DNA from: an uncultured Kiloniellales bacterium
Lineage (GTDB): Bacteria > Pseudomonadota > Alphaproteobacteria > Kiloniellales > JAKSDN01
NCBI GenBank assembly: GCA_947259625.1
Contig: CAMYMY010000054.1
Coordinates: 1 to 12,776 of the forward strand
Length of the DNA: 12,776 bases
Reading direction: 5' to 3'
The notes beneath the pieces were generated by a model that saw only the letters and a list, made by a program, of their open reading frames with translations, searched no databases and was not told where the DNA came from. Position 1 is the first letter of the stretch. Every line of letters starts with the position of its first letter. Positions 1-6,780 of this stretch are shown here, piece after piece. The position numbers were made by a program, and so were the translations under genes.

Positions 1-995
1 ACAATATCGTTCACGGCGAAGGGGTTGTGTGACTTGATGGCGTCCATGCCGGCGATGGCGAGCCCGGCCTGTTCGAGCGCGCGCCGCGCTGCTGGCACCG
101 TCGCTTCCGGCATGTAGGCCAACTCGGTCCGCGCCAGGCCGAAACCCAGGATCTCTATGGCGACCTTGGGATCGCTGCTCAGGTCCCGCGCGCGCTCGGG
201 CGTCGTGACGACGACCGCCGCGCTGCCGTCGGCCGGATGGGTCTGCGCTCCGTAGGTGACCGAGCCGCCTTCGCGCACGGGCCTGAGCTTGGCGAGGCCC
301 TCTTCGTTGGAAACGACGGTCCCCTCGTCGCCCTCGATGGTCGCCGCGACCTTCCTGTAGTTCGGCGCGGGCACGTCGAAGGGCAGGGTCATGTAACGCT
401 TCTGGAACGCGCGGTCGGCGGCGAGCGCGTCCTGATATTGCGCCTGCCGCCGCAGCACGAGCGCATGCTGCTGCTCGGTCGAAACCTGATGCTTGCCGGC
501 GACGTTCTCGGCCGTGTCGATCATGGCGTGCCGGCCGAGGGGGTCGCAGGAGAAGTTGTCCAGTACCCAGTCTTCCGAGCTGCCGGTCCCGCCGGGGGCC
601 CTGGGGCTCGGGTAGTAGACGTGCGGGCCGTTCGAGGTCCGGTCGCAGGTTACGACGAGGGCGGTCTCCGCGAGCCCCGACTCGATCTCCTGCGCGGCGG
701 TCAAGAGCGCGCGTGTTCCCGTGGCGCAGGCCTGATTGATCGTCGGCCCGCCGACCTTGCCCGCGCCGATCAATCCCATGAGCCAGGGCATGCCATAGAA
801 CGAGTGGTGCTGCGGCACGGTCATGCCGAGCACGCCGTAGTCGAAGGTCTCCGCCTCGATGCAGCGCTTTTCGAGCTCCCGCTTGGCGACGTGCGCGGCG
901 AACTCGAGGCTGTTCAAGTTGGCCAGGCTGCCTTGCCATTTTGCGAAGGGAGTCGACCAGTAGGTGCCGTAGGGGATCTGGGCCCGGTAAGCCAT
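1..995 (-). CDS. Thiolase-family acyl-CoA acyltransferase (3' end beyond window)
   Basis: Predicted to cleave a 3-oxoacyl-CoA with CoA, or run the reverse condensation. The first 331 codons are present, read from ATG at 995-993; thiolases usually run about 390 residues, so the C-terminal part lies outside. Cys90 in NQACATGTRA is the expected acyl-accepting nucleophile. Near residues 322-330 there is SHNPFAVND where typical thiolases carry a NEAF-type motif, which marks a divergent subfamily. The C-terminal catalytic Cys/His block is not in view. The gene starts 28 bp after the aminotransferase stop on the same strand, so it is the third gene of that operon; its Shine-Dalgarno is weak. Context suggests thiolysis of an aroylacetyl-CoA (benzoylacetyl- or 4-hydroxybenzoylacetyl-CoA) to aroyl-CoA plus acetyl-CoA. 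The family is well supported; the substrate is inferred. Confidence 0.88.
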   Translation of the reverse strand, partial: MAYRAQIPYGTYWSTPFAKWQGSLANLNSLEFAAHVAKRELEKRCIEAETFDYGVLGMTVPQHHSFYGMPWLMGLIGAGKVGGPTINQACATGTRALLTAAQEIESGLAETALVVTCDRTSNGPHVYYPSPRAPGGTGSSEDWVLDNFSCDPLGRHAMIDTAENVAGKHQVSTEQQHALVLRRQAQYQDALAADRAFQKRYMTLPFDVPAPNYRKVAATIEGDEGTVVSNEEGLAKLRPVREGGSVTYGAQTHPADGSAAVVVTTPERARDLSSDPKVAIEILGFGLARTELAYMPEATVPAARRALEQAGLAIAGMDAIKSHNPFAVNDI

Positions 996-1023
996 TGTCG
1001 TTTTGTCCGATACCGTGATGCCG

Positions 1024-2328
1024 CTAGCCGATCTCCGCCGCCACGTCGCGCATCGCCGCTTCGGCCCGTTCGAGGGCGTCGGCGACATGCTGGCGTGTCG
1101 TCACTGTCGAGAGCGCGATCATGCCCCGCGGGGCGAGGAAAAGCCCCTGGTTCAGGGCGGCGAGGTGGAATTTGCCGACAATCTCGGCGTCCTCGCGAAC
1201 GATCGAGGATTCGGGGGCGGTCTCGCTGAAATAGAGGTTGAGACAGGAGCCGAAGTGGTTGATCGAGAGCGGCAGGCCGACCCTTTTCGCGGCGCCGGCC
1301 AGGCCCTCCTTGAGCTCGCCGCAGAGCGCCTCCATGGCGGCGATCCGCTCCGTGGTGAGCTCGCGCACCGAGACCCCGCCGGCCGTCGTCGTGACGGGAT
1401 TGGCGTTGAAGGTGCCGGTGTGGAAGACCTTCATGTCGGCGGGATCGAAGACGCTCATCAAGTCCTTGCGGCCGCCCGTGGCGCCGACCGGAAAGCCGCC
1501 GCCGATCAGCTTGCCGAACATGGTGAGGTCGGGCTCGAGGCCCAGGGCGGCCTGGCAGCCGCCCGCTGCGAATCGGAACGTAAGCACCTCGTCGAACACG
1601 GCGAGCGCGCCGGCCTTGCGCGCCGCGGCGATCACCCCCTGCAGGAAGGCCTTAGAGGCCGGAATGACGCCGCCCGAGCCCAGCACCGGCTCGAGGAACA
1701 CGGCGGCGATCTCGTGACCGTGCGCGTCGAGCACCGACTCGAAGTCCTGCAGGTCGTTGAAGCGCGCGAGATAGGTGAGCGGTCCCTCCCGGCCGAAGGA
1801 GCCCGTCTCGAACTCGAGCAGCGAGCCGTGATAGCCGTAGCGGGCCATCAGCAGCTTGCTTCGGCCGGTGACGATGCGCGCCACGGTGAAGGCCAGCATG
1901 CCTGCCTCGGTGCCGGAATTGGTGAAGCGCAGCTGCTCGACCGACGGCACGAGCGCCACGATCTGCTCGGCCAGGCTGGTCTGCGGGACGTTGCCGGCGG
2001 ACCAGCCGGTGCCCTGCGGCAGCTGCCGCGCCGTGGCCTCGACGATGGGTGGATAGGCGTGGCCGTGCACCATGGCCGTGTAGTTGTTGATCAGGTCGAT
2101 GTATTGGTGACCGTCGACGTCCCACAGGTGGACGCCCTCGGCCCGTTCGATGGTGAGCGGATAGGGCGCCCAATAGCCGGCCTGGCGCGAGGTCCCGCCC
2201 GGCATCACGGTTTCGGCCCGGGCGTGGGCCTCGGCGCTCTTGCGCGTCCGCTCGAAATAGGTCGCGTGGATCGGCGACGGCGCGGCGGCGTCTTCCAGCG
2301 GCGGCGCCGATTGTGTCTGCGTAGCCAT
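1024..2328 (-). CDS. Class III PLP aminotransferase, beta-phenylalanine aminotransferase-like
   Basis: 434 residues of the fold-type I, class III family. Visible: NSGTEA (137-142, cofactor phosphate region), Asp246 in FDEV facing the PLP ring nitrogen, Lys273 in FGKLIGGG as Schiff-base lysine, and HTGTFNANP (303-311). The sequence resembles glutamate-1-semialdehyde aminomutases, but from memory it matches the Variovorax beta-phenylalanine aminotransferase much better. Length is the same (434), PYPLTI and LRFTNSGTEA are shared, and so are two arginines: Arg48 in GGTSRQ (its Arg41, substrate carboxylate) and Arg401 in APRGM (its Arg398, acceptor binding). The predicted reaction is (S)-beta-aryl-beta-amino acid plus a 2-oxoacid giving a 3-aryl-3-oxopropanoate. 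The gene follows the aminomutase by 11 bp with AGGA eight bases before ATG. Heme biosynthesis is unlikely in this catabolic operon. Substrate (beta-Phe or beta-Tyr) is inferred. Confidence 0.88.
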   Translation of the reverse strand: MATQTQSAPPLEDAAAPSPIHATYFERTRKSAEAHARAETVMPGGTSRQAGYWAPYPLTIERAEGVHLWDVDGHQYIDLINNYTAMVHGHAYPPIVEATARQLPQGTGWSAGNVPQTSLAEQIVALVPSVEQLRFTNSGTEAGMLAFTVARIVTGRSKLLMARYGYHGSLLEFETGSFGREGPLTYLARFNDLQDFESVLDAHGHEIAAVFLEPVLGSGGVIPASKAFLQGVIAAARKAGALAVFDEVLTFRFAAGGCQAALGLEPDLTMFGKLIGGGFPVGATGGRKDLMSVFDPADMKVFHTGTFNANPVTTTAGGVSVRELTTERIAAMEALCGELKEGLAGAAKRVGLPLSINHFGSCLNLYFSETAPESSIVREDAEIVGKFHLAALNQGLFLAPRGMIALSTVTTRQHVADALERAEAAMRDVAAEIG

Positions 2329-2339
2329 GGCGTTATTTC

Positions 2340-3992
2340 CTACCAGTCGTAGGCGTCGATCTCCTTCGGCAGCGCCTCGAGCAACGCGCCGGATTCGAAC
2401 ATCGCGGCCACGGCCTCGATATAATCGGTCATCGGCTCGTCATGATCGAAATAGGGCACCTTCTCGCGGACCAGGCCGTGCAGGGTCTTCGTTGCCGAAC
2501 TCAGCTGCTCGGTGCCGCGAATGTCCGCGGCCTGGCAGGCGCAGATCAGCTCGAAGGCGAGGATATTATAGCAGTTCTGCAGAATGTCGCGTGTGCGGCG
2601 CGCGGCGACGAGGCCGAAGGAGACGTGGTCCTGGAAGTCGCCGGTCGAGGGCAGCGTCTGGATCGACATCGGCGTGCACATCTGCCGGATCTCGGCGGTC
2701 AGCGAGGTGGCCATGAACTGGCCGCCCATGAGTCCCTGGCGCATGCCCGGGTTCTCCCGGCACAGGAAGGGCGGCAGGTCGCCGTTGTGGGCGGGGTCGA
2801 GCAGCCGGTCGTTGCGCCGGTCGGAGAGGTTGCACATGTTGACCAGCACGATGGCCAGCTGGTCCATGGCGTTGGCGATGTACTGGCCGTGGAAGTTGGC
2901 GTTGTGCACGGCGTCGCCCTCGGCGACGACGATCAGCGGGTTGTCGTTCGAGGAGTTGAGCTCCGTCTCGACGGTCTGCTGCACGGAGAGCGTGGTGTCG
3001 ACGACCGGGCCCATGATCTGCGGCGTGGCGCGGATCGAATAGGCGTCCTCGATCTGCTCGTCGAGGCCGCGCGGCTCGTCGCTCGCCATCTTGCGCAGCC
3101 ACTTCTCGACCTCGTCGTCCTGGACGATCATCGTGCTGTCGGCGAGCGTCCTGTAGATGCAGTCGGCGATGCGGATCTGGCCGGGGTGGGGCTTTTGCGC
3201 ATGGGCGGCGGGGTGGAAGGGCATGATCTTGCCCTTGAGCACCTCGAGGCTCATGCAGGTGGCAAGGGTGTAGGCCTTGATGAGACGCTTGGTATCCCCG
3301 ACGAGGCAGGCAGCCATGCCGGCCATGACGGACGTGCCGTTGATGAGGGCGAGGCCCTCCTTGTAGCTGAGCTTCATGGGCGCGATGCCGGCGCGCTCGA
3401 GCGCATCGGCCCCGGGCAGGATCTCGCCGTCGTACTTGGCGCGCCATTGGCCGGTGCCGACCAGTGCGATACAGGCCAGCGGCCCGAGGTCGCCGCTCGT
3501 GCCGAGCGAGCCCTTCTCGGGAATGCACGGCAGGATGCCTCGATTGTACATCGCGATGTATTTTTCGAGATTCTCGATCGAGATCGCGGAACAGCCGCGT
3601 CCCAGCGAATTGATGCGCGCCAGCATGGCCGCGCGGACATAGGCGTCGTCGAGATGCCTGCCGACGTTGGATTGGACGCAGCGTAGGATGTTGTTCTGCA
3701 CCTCCTCAGCCATAGAGGGCGGTACGAGCCAGTTCACGAAGCCGCCGACGCTCGTCGTGACGCCGTAGATGATCCGGCCCGAGGCGACGAACTCGTCCAG
3801 CAGCTCCCGCGAGGCGACGACCCGCTCCCGGATCTCGGTCGTGATCTCGATCCGGGTGCCCGGGTCCCGGGCGGCCGTCGTGAGCGTATCGATGGTCATG
3901 CTGGTGCCGTCCGGAACCATGATGCGGGCATCGGATTCGGAGGCGGTTCGGCTGGGGGCTTCGATGGTCGGGCTGGCGCCGTCTGGGGACAT
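2340..3992 (-). CDS. MIO-dependent aromatic amino acid aminomutase/ammonia-lyase (PaPAM/AdmH-like)
   Basis: 550 residues of the HAL/PAL/TAL family. The electrophilic MIO cofactor should form from Thr165-Ser166-Gly167 in GSLGTSGDLGPLA. Most family members have Ala-Ser-Gly; Thr-Ser-Gly is what I recall for the Pantoea phenylalanine aminomutase. Long near-identical blocks to that enzyme are visible (IYGV.TS.GGFVN, CIPEKGSLGTSGDLGPLA, KEGLALINGTS, ELNSSNDNPL, TGDFQD), all offset by about two residues. Tyr76 is the catalytic tyrosine; Arg321 and Phe453 match its Arg323 and Phe455. Val106 sits where tyrosine-specific lyases and mutases carry His and where PaPAM has Val108, which favours phenylalanine but does not exclude tyrosine. 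It is first of three operon genes (aminotransferase, thiolase). ATG at 3992 follows a GAGAG box; Met25 is an alternative start. Aminomutase rather than lyase is an inference supported by the neighbouring beta-transaminase. Confidence 0.9.
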   Translation of the reverse strand: MSPDGASPTIEAPSRTASESDARIMVPDGTSMTIDTLTTAARDPGTRIEITTEIRERVVASRELLDEFVASGRIIYGVTTSVGGFVNWLVPPSMAEEVQNNILRCVQSNVGRHLDDAYVRAAMLARINSLGRGCSAISIENLEKYIAMYNRGILPCIPEKGSLGTSGDLGPLACIALVGTGQWRAKYDGEILPGADALERAGIAPMKLSYKEGLALINGTSVMAGMAACLVGDTKRLIKAYTLATCMSLEVLKGKIMPFHPAAHAQKPHPGQIRIADCIYRTLADSTMIVQDDEVEKWLRKMASDEPRGLDEQIEDAYSIRATPQIMGPVVDTTLSVQQTVETELNSSNDNPLIVVAEGDAVHNANFHGQYIANAMDQLAIVLVNMCNLSDRRNDRLLDPAHNGDLPPFLCRENPGMRQGLMGGQFMATSLTAEIRQMCTPMSIQTLPSTGDFQDHVSFGLVAARRTRDILQNCYNILAFELICACQAADIRGTEQLSSATKTLHGLVREKVPYFDHDEPMTDYIEAVAAMFESGALLEALPKEIDAYDW

Positions 3993-4134
3993 GATTGCTC
4001 TCGCGCTGGTGATGGGTATGCAATCTGAAAGTCTATGCCTGTCAGAGCGAAAAACGATTTCTTTTTTGCCGATTATATGGTTAATTTTGAAAGGATTTTT
4101 CGAATTGGGTATAGAAACGGAAGGAAATTTTGAT
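3993..4134. promoter_or_regulatory. Divergent promoter region between aminomutase operon and Lrp-type regulator
   Basis: A 142-bp spacer, clearly more AT-rich than its surroundings. On the minus strand there is a perfect TATAAT (4077-4072) but only a poor -35 (GAAAAA at 4101-4096, spacer 18), which fits an activator-dependent promoter for the aminomutase operon. On the plus strand TTGAAA (4087-4092), a 17-base spacer and TATAGA (4110-4115) could drive the regulator with a very short leader; an AAGGA box lies just before its ATG. The two promoters overlap, a usual layout for an autoregulated Lrp/AsnC gene controlling its divergent neighbour. CGAAAAA (4048-4054) and TTTTTCG (4096-4102) form a spaced inverted repeat that may be chance. 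Promoter calls were made by eye. Confidence 0.45.
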
Positions 4135-4629
4135 ATGCCGGAACCGGAGTCGAAGGATGCGGTTCAACTCGACGCCTATGAGCGGCGCATCCTGATCGCG
4201 CTGCAGGCCAATGCGCGGCTTACCAACGAGGAACTGGCCAAACAGGTGGGCCTGTCGCCTTCGGCCTGCTGGCGGCGGGTCAAGGCATTGGAGGAGGCAG
4301 GCGTGATCCTACGATACGTCGCCATCATCGATCCGGCGAAGGTCGGCCTCGGGGAATGCGTGTTCGCGCACATCACGCTGGCGCGCCATTCGGCGAAGTC
4401 GGCCCAGGAGTTCGCCCAGTCGATCCGTGTCCGCCCGGAAGTGATGGAGTGCTTCTTCACGACCGGCGATGCCGACATCCTCCTGCGCGTGGCGACGCCG
4501 AGCGTTTCGGCCTATGACCGCTTTCTGGAGGAGTTCATCTTCTTCGCGCCGGGAATCTCGCAGGTGCGCTCCAACTTCGCGCTCAGGCAGATCAAGTTCG
4601 AGACGGCCCTGCCGCTGCAAGTGGATTGA
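4135..4629 (+). CDS. Lrp/AsnC family transcriptional regulator
   Basis: 164 residues, the normal length for this family. Residues about 12-60 hold the winged helix-turn-helix (LDAYERRILIAL, then LTNEELAKQVGLSPSACWRRVKALE). The rest is the RAM/ligand-binding domain, with VMECFFTTGDADILLRV (103-119) containing the typical glycine-aspartate turn. These proteins assemble as dimers to octamers and usually sense amino acids. The open frame continues upstream of 4135, but ATG at 4135 is chosen because an AAGGA Shine-Dalgarno precedes it and the family alignment starts there; the upstream translation looks non-coding. It diverges from the aminomutase operon, so control of that operon by aromatic amino acid is the natural inference. 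Ligand and direction of control are not visible. Confidence 0.93.
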   Translation: MPEPESKDAVQLDAYERRILIALQANARLTNEELAKQVGLSPSACWRRVKALEEAGVILRYVAIIDPAKVGLGECVFAHITLARHSAKSAQEFAQSIRVRPEVMECFFTTGDADILLRVATPSVSAYDRFLEEFIFFAPGISQVRSNFALRQIKFETALPLQVD

Positions 4630-4638
4630 GCCAGGAGG

Positions 4639-4650
4639 GGCGATATCGCC
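4639..4650. repeat. 12-bp perfect palindrome downstream of the Lrp gene
   Basis: GGCGATATCGCC is self-complementary and lies 9 bp after the regulator stop and 7 bp before the -35 element of the next promoter. It has no loop and no T-run, so it is not a convincing terminator. Its core CGATATCG also occurs in the hcr promoter spacer (10643-10650). It may be a second regulatory site or chance. Confidence 0.3.
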
Positions 4651-4657
4651 GCTTTCC

Positions 4658-4687
4658 TTGACAGCGAGCCGGAGTCCGAACCAGACT
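4658..4687 (+). promoter_or_regulatory. Predicted sigma70-type promoter of the CoA ligase-marR operon
   Basis: A perfect TTGACA -35 hexamer at 4658-4663 is followed after 18 bases by a weak -10, CAGACT (4682-4687). The predicted start of transcription, near 4694, falls inside the inverted repeat at 4687-4705, so a protein bound there would block RNA polymerase. The -10 is poor and the call rests mainly on the -35 and the operator geometry. Confidence 0.45.
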
Positions 4688-4705
4688 TGTTCGGGCACCG
4701 AACAA
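4687..4705. promoter_or_regulatory. Inverted-repeat operator upstream of the CoA ligase gene (probable MarR site)
   Basis: TTGTTCGG-GCA-CCGAACAA is a perfect 8-bp inverted repeat with a 3-bp centre. A second copy in front of hcrC (10602-10620) is identical at 15 of 19 positions when read toward the operon it precedes. Size and symmetry fit a MarR dimer, and the marR gene is the second gene of this operon, so autoregulation is likely. Assignment to MarR is inferred; the repeat pair itself is directly visible. Confidence 0.7.
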
Positions 4706-4772
4706 TCGAAGGATGCCGCCCCGCGCGGGAGCATGGACCTTGGCCGGTGCGGAGGAGAGGACGGGGCTGAGA

Positions 4773-6320
4773 ATGAACGGCGCGGAGGAGCTTCTCGCGA
4801 CGGCTCTCCATGGCGGGCTCGCCGACTCTCCGGCGATCCTGGCCGGCGAGCGCGAGATCTCCTATTCCGAGCTCGTCGCCGCCGCGTGCCGCTGCGGGGG
4901 TGCCTTCAGAAAGTGCGGCGTCGAAGCCCAGGACCGCGTCCTGTTGCTGGTCGACGACAGTCCGGAGTTCTTTTTCGCCTATCTGGGCGCCATGAAGATC
5001 GGCGCGGTTCCCGTCGCCCTCAACCTCCGCACCTCGGCGGGCGAGCTGGGCTTCATCATCGGGGACAGCGGCTGCAAGCTGATCGTCGTTGGTCCGGAAT
5101 TCGTGGCGCTCCTGGAGCAGGCAGCACGTGACCTGACGGCTCTGCCCCCGCTCGTCCTGAGCGAGGGCCGGTCCGACGAGCGACCCGGTCTCGCCGACCT
5201 GATGAAGGACCAGCCGGCGGAACTGGACTCGGTGTCCCTGGATCCCGACAGCATGGCGCTGTGGATGTATACCTCCGGCACGACCGGAACGCCGAAGGCG
5301 GCCGTGCATCGGCTGCGGTCCCTGCAGGCAGCGGATCGTTACCTGGGCGCGGTCTATGGGGTCAAGCCGGGCGAGCGCCTGTTCTGTACGTCGAAGCTGT
5401 TCTTCGCATTCTCCCTGGGACATATCCTGCTGGCCGGGCTTCGCCTCGGCGCGACCGCCGTGCTCAATGCGGGTTGGCCCTCGGCAAAGGCGATCGCCGC
5501 GGTGGTCGAACGCCATCGCCCGGACGTCGTCTTCAGCGTACCGACCCTCTATCGAAGCCTGCTCGAGTGTGAGTTGGCCGGATCTGCGGCGTTTCGGGCG
5601 GTGCGCCATTTCATCTCGGCCGGCGAGCGCCTTCCCGAGAGCCTGTTTCACCAATGGACGGCGGCGACCGGTCATCCCATCCTGGAAGGCATTGGCGCGA
5701 CCGAAGCCCTGATGATGTTCCTCGGCAATCGTCCCGACGACTATTCCGCCGGGGCGACCGGCAAGCCGCTGCCGGGGATCGACGTGCGCCTCGCCGATGA
5801 GGCCGGGGATACGATCACGGAGGCGGACAGCCCGGGCGTCTTATGGGTGCGCTCGAATTGCCTGGCCGCGGGCTACTGGAACCAGGAGGACAGGACCGCC
5901 GCCGCGTTCCAGGCGGGCTGGTATCGCACCGGCGACGTCTTCATCCGCGACCGGAACGGCCGTTTCCATCACCAGGGGCGCGCCGACGACATGCTCAAGA
6001 TCTCGGGGCAGTGGGTCGGTCCCGCCGAGATCGAGGAGGTGGTGCTGGGAAACCCGAAGGTGTCCGAGGCGGCCGTCGTCGGGTTCGAGGACGCCGAGGG
6101 GTTCACGCGTCTCGCGCTCTGTCTGGTGCCCGCCGATCCGGCGGTCGACTGCGAGGCCTTGGAAGGCGAGTTGACGGAGGCGCTGACGGCCCGGCTGTCG
6201 GTCTACAAGTGCCCCCGTCGTTTCGTCTACCTCGAGGCATTTCCGCAGACCGCCACCGGCAAGACGCAACGCTTCAAGCTGCGCGCCATCGCCGCCGAGA
6301 AGCTGGCGGAGGCATCGTGA
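4773..6320 (+). CDS. Benzoate-CoA ligase family acyl-CoA synthetase
   Basis: 515 residues of the adenylate-forming (ANL) superfamily, activating a carboxylate with ATP and CoA. Visible: P-loop YTSGTTGTPK (166-175), SKLFFAFSLGH (207-217), which is diagnostic of benzoate/4-hydroxybenzoate-CoA ligases, GIGATE (306-311), WYRTGD (383-388) and the C-terminal catalytic lysine Lys497 in TATGKTQRFK. An upstream ATG at 4713 is in frame, but ATG at 4773 is chosen: it follows GGAGGAGAGG (4751-4760) and leaves the operator and promoter outside the gene. The stop overlaps the marR ATG by one base. Likely substrates are benzoate, 4-hydroxybenzoate or, more speculatively, the 3-aryl-3-oxopropanoate released by the neighbouring transaminase. 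A MarR-type operator lies 67 bp upstream. The family is firm; the substrate is open. Confidence 0.9.
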   Translation: MNGAEELLATALHGGLADSPAILAGEREISYSELVAAACRCGGAFRKCGVEAQDRVLLLVDDSPEFFFAYLGAMKIGAVPVALNLRTSAGELGFIIGDSGCKLIVVGPEFVALLEQAARDLTALPPLVLSEGRSDERPGLADLMKDQPAELDSVSLDPDSMALWMYTSGTTGTPKAAVHRLRSLQAADRYLGAVYGVKPGERLFCTSKLFFAFSLGHILLAGLRLGATAVLNAGWPSAKAIAAVVERHRPDVVFSVPTLYRSLLECELAGSAAFRAVRHFISAGERLPESLFHQWTAATGHPILEGIGATEALMMFLGNRPDDYSAGATGKPLPGIDVRLADEAGDTITEADSPGVLWVRSNCLAAGYWNQEDRTAAAFQAGWYRTGDVFIRDRNGRFHHQGRADDMLKISGQWVGPAEIEEVVLGNPKVSEAAVVGFEDAEGFTRLALCLVPADPAVDCEALEGELTEALTARLSVYKCPRRFVYLEAFPQTATGKTQRFKLRAIAAEKLAEAS

Positions 6321-6778
6321 TGCCGGAAGATCGCCCCAAGGCTCCGAACCCCGTCCACAGCGGCATCCTGGACGATCTGCTGGGCTACCACCTGCGCCGG
6401 GCCCAGGCGGCGGTTTTTGCCGATTTCATGCGGACCATGGCGGACGACCGGATAACGCCGGGCCAGTTCGGCGTGCTGGTGTTGATCGATCGGAACCCGG
6501 GCCTCAATCAGTCGGCCCTTGCCCGGGTGCTGGGCATCGAGCGCTCGACCATGGTCGCCGTCATCGACGGTCTCGAGGATCGTAAGCTCGTGGCGCGCCG
6601 GGGTTCGGTTTCCGACCGACGCGCCAAGGTGCTCAGCGTGACCAAGCAGGGAAAATCCCTGTTGGCCAGCGTGAAGCCCAAGGTCCGGCGCCACGAGAAG
6701 CGCATCGCGGCCGATCTGCATCCGGATGAGATTGCGGCCTTGATCGGCCTATTGAAGCGGATTGGCCCGACCAGCTGA
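6320..6778 (+). CDS. MarR family transcriptional regulator
   Basis: 152 residues with the standard MarR layout: an N-terminal dimerisation helix (about 14-40), a winged helix-turn-helix (ITPGQFGVLVLI, NQSALARVLGIERSTMVAVIDGLE) and the wing with SVSDRRAKVLSVT (96-108), then C-terminal dimerisation helices. ATG at 6320 overlaps the ligase stop (TGATG) and has GGAGG seven bases upstream; GTG at 6317 is a minor alternative. MarR proteins with this context, such as CouR and BadR of Rhodopseudomonas, respond to aromatic acids or their CoA esters, so an aroyl-CoA inducer is plausible. Probable targets are the matching inverted repeats at 4687-4705 and 10602-10620. The gene ends only 2 bp from the end of hcrB, converging with it. 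Confidence 0.94.
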   Translation: MPEDRPKAPNPVHSGILDDLLGYHLRRAQAAVFADFMRTMADDRITPGQFGVLVLIDRNPGLNQSALARVLGIERSTMVAVIDGLEDRKLVARRGSVSDRRAKVLSVTKQGKSLLASVKPKVRRHEKRIAADLHPDEIAALIGLLKRIGPTS

Positions 6779-6780
6779 TC

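Noticed and set aside
1024..2328. Glutamate-1-semialdehyde 2,1-aminomutase (HemL)
   Set aside because: Shares the class III fold, but the arginine pair, length and operon context fit a beta-amino acid transaminase.
1003..2352. Plus-strand open frame of 449 codons over the aminotransferase
   Set aside because: Antisense to a clear class III aminotransferase; no recognisable domain and composition typical of a shadow frame.
2340..3992. Histidine ammonia-lyase (HutH) of a hut operon
   Set aside because: No hutU, hutI or hutG nearby; the TSG triad and long blocks matching the Pantoea phenylalanine aminomutase point elsewhere. A lyase activity on an aromatic amino acid is not excluded.
4639..4660. 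Rho-independent terminator after the Lrp gene
   Set aside because: The palindrome at 4639-4650 has no loop and is followed by GCTTTCC rather than a T-run.
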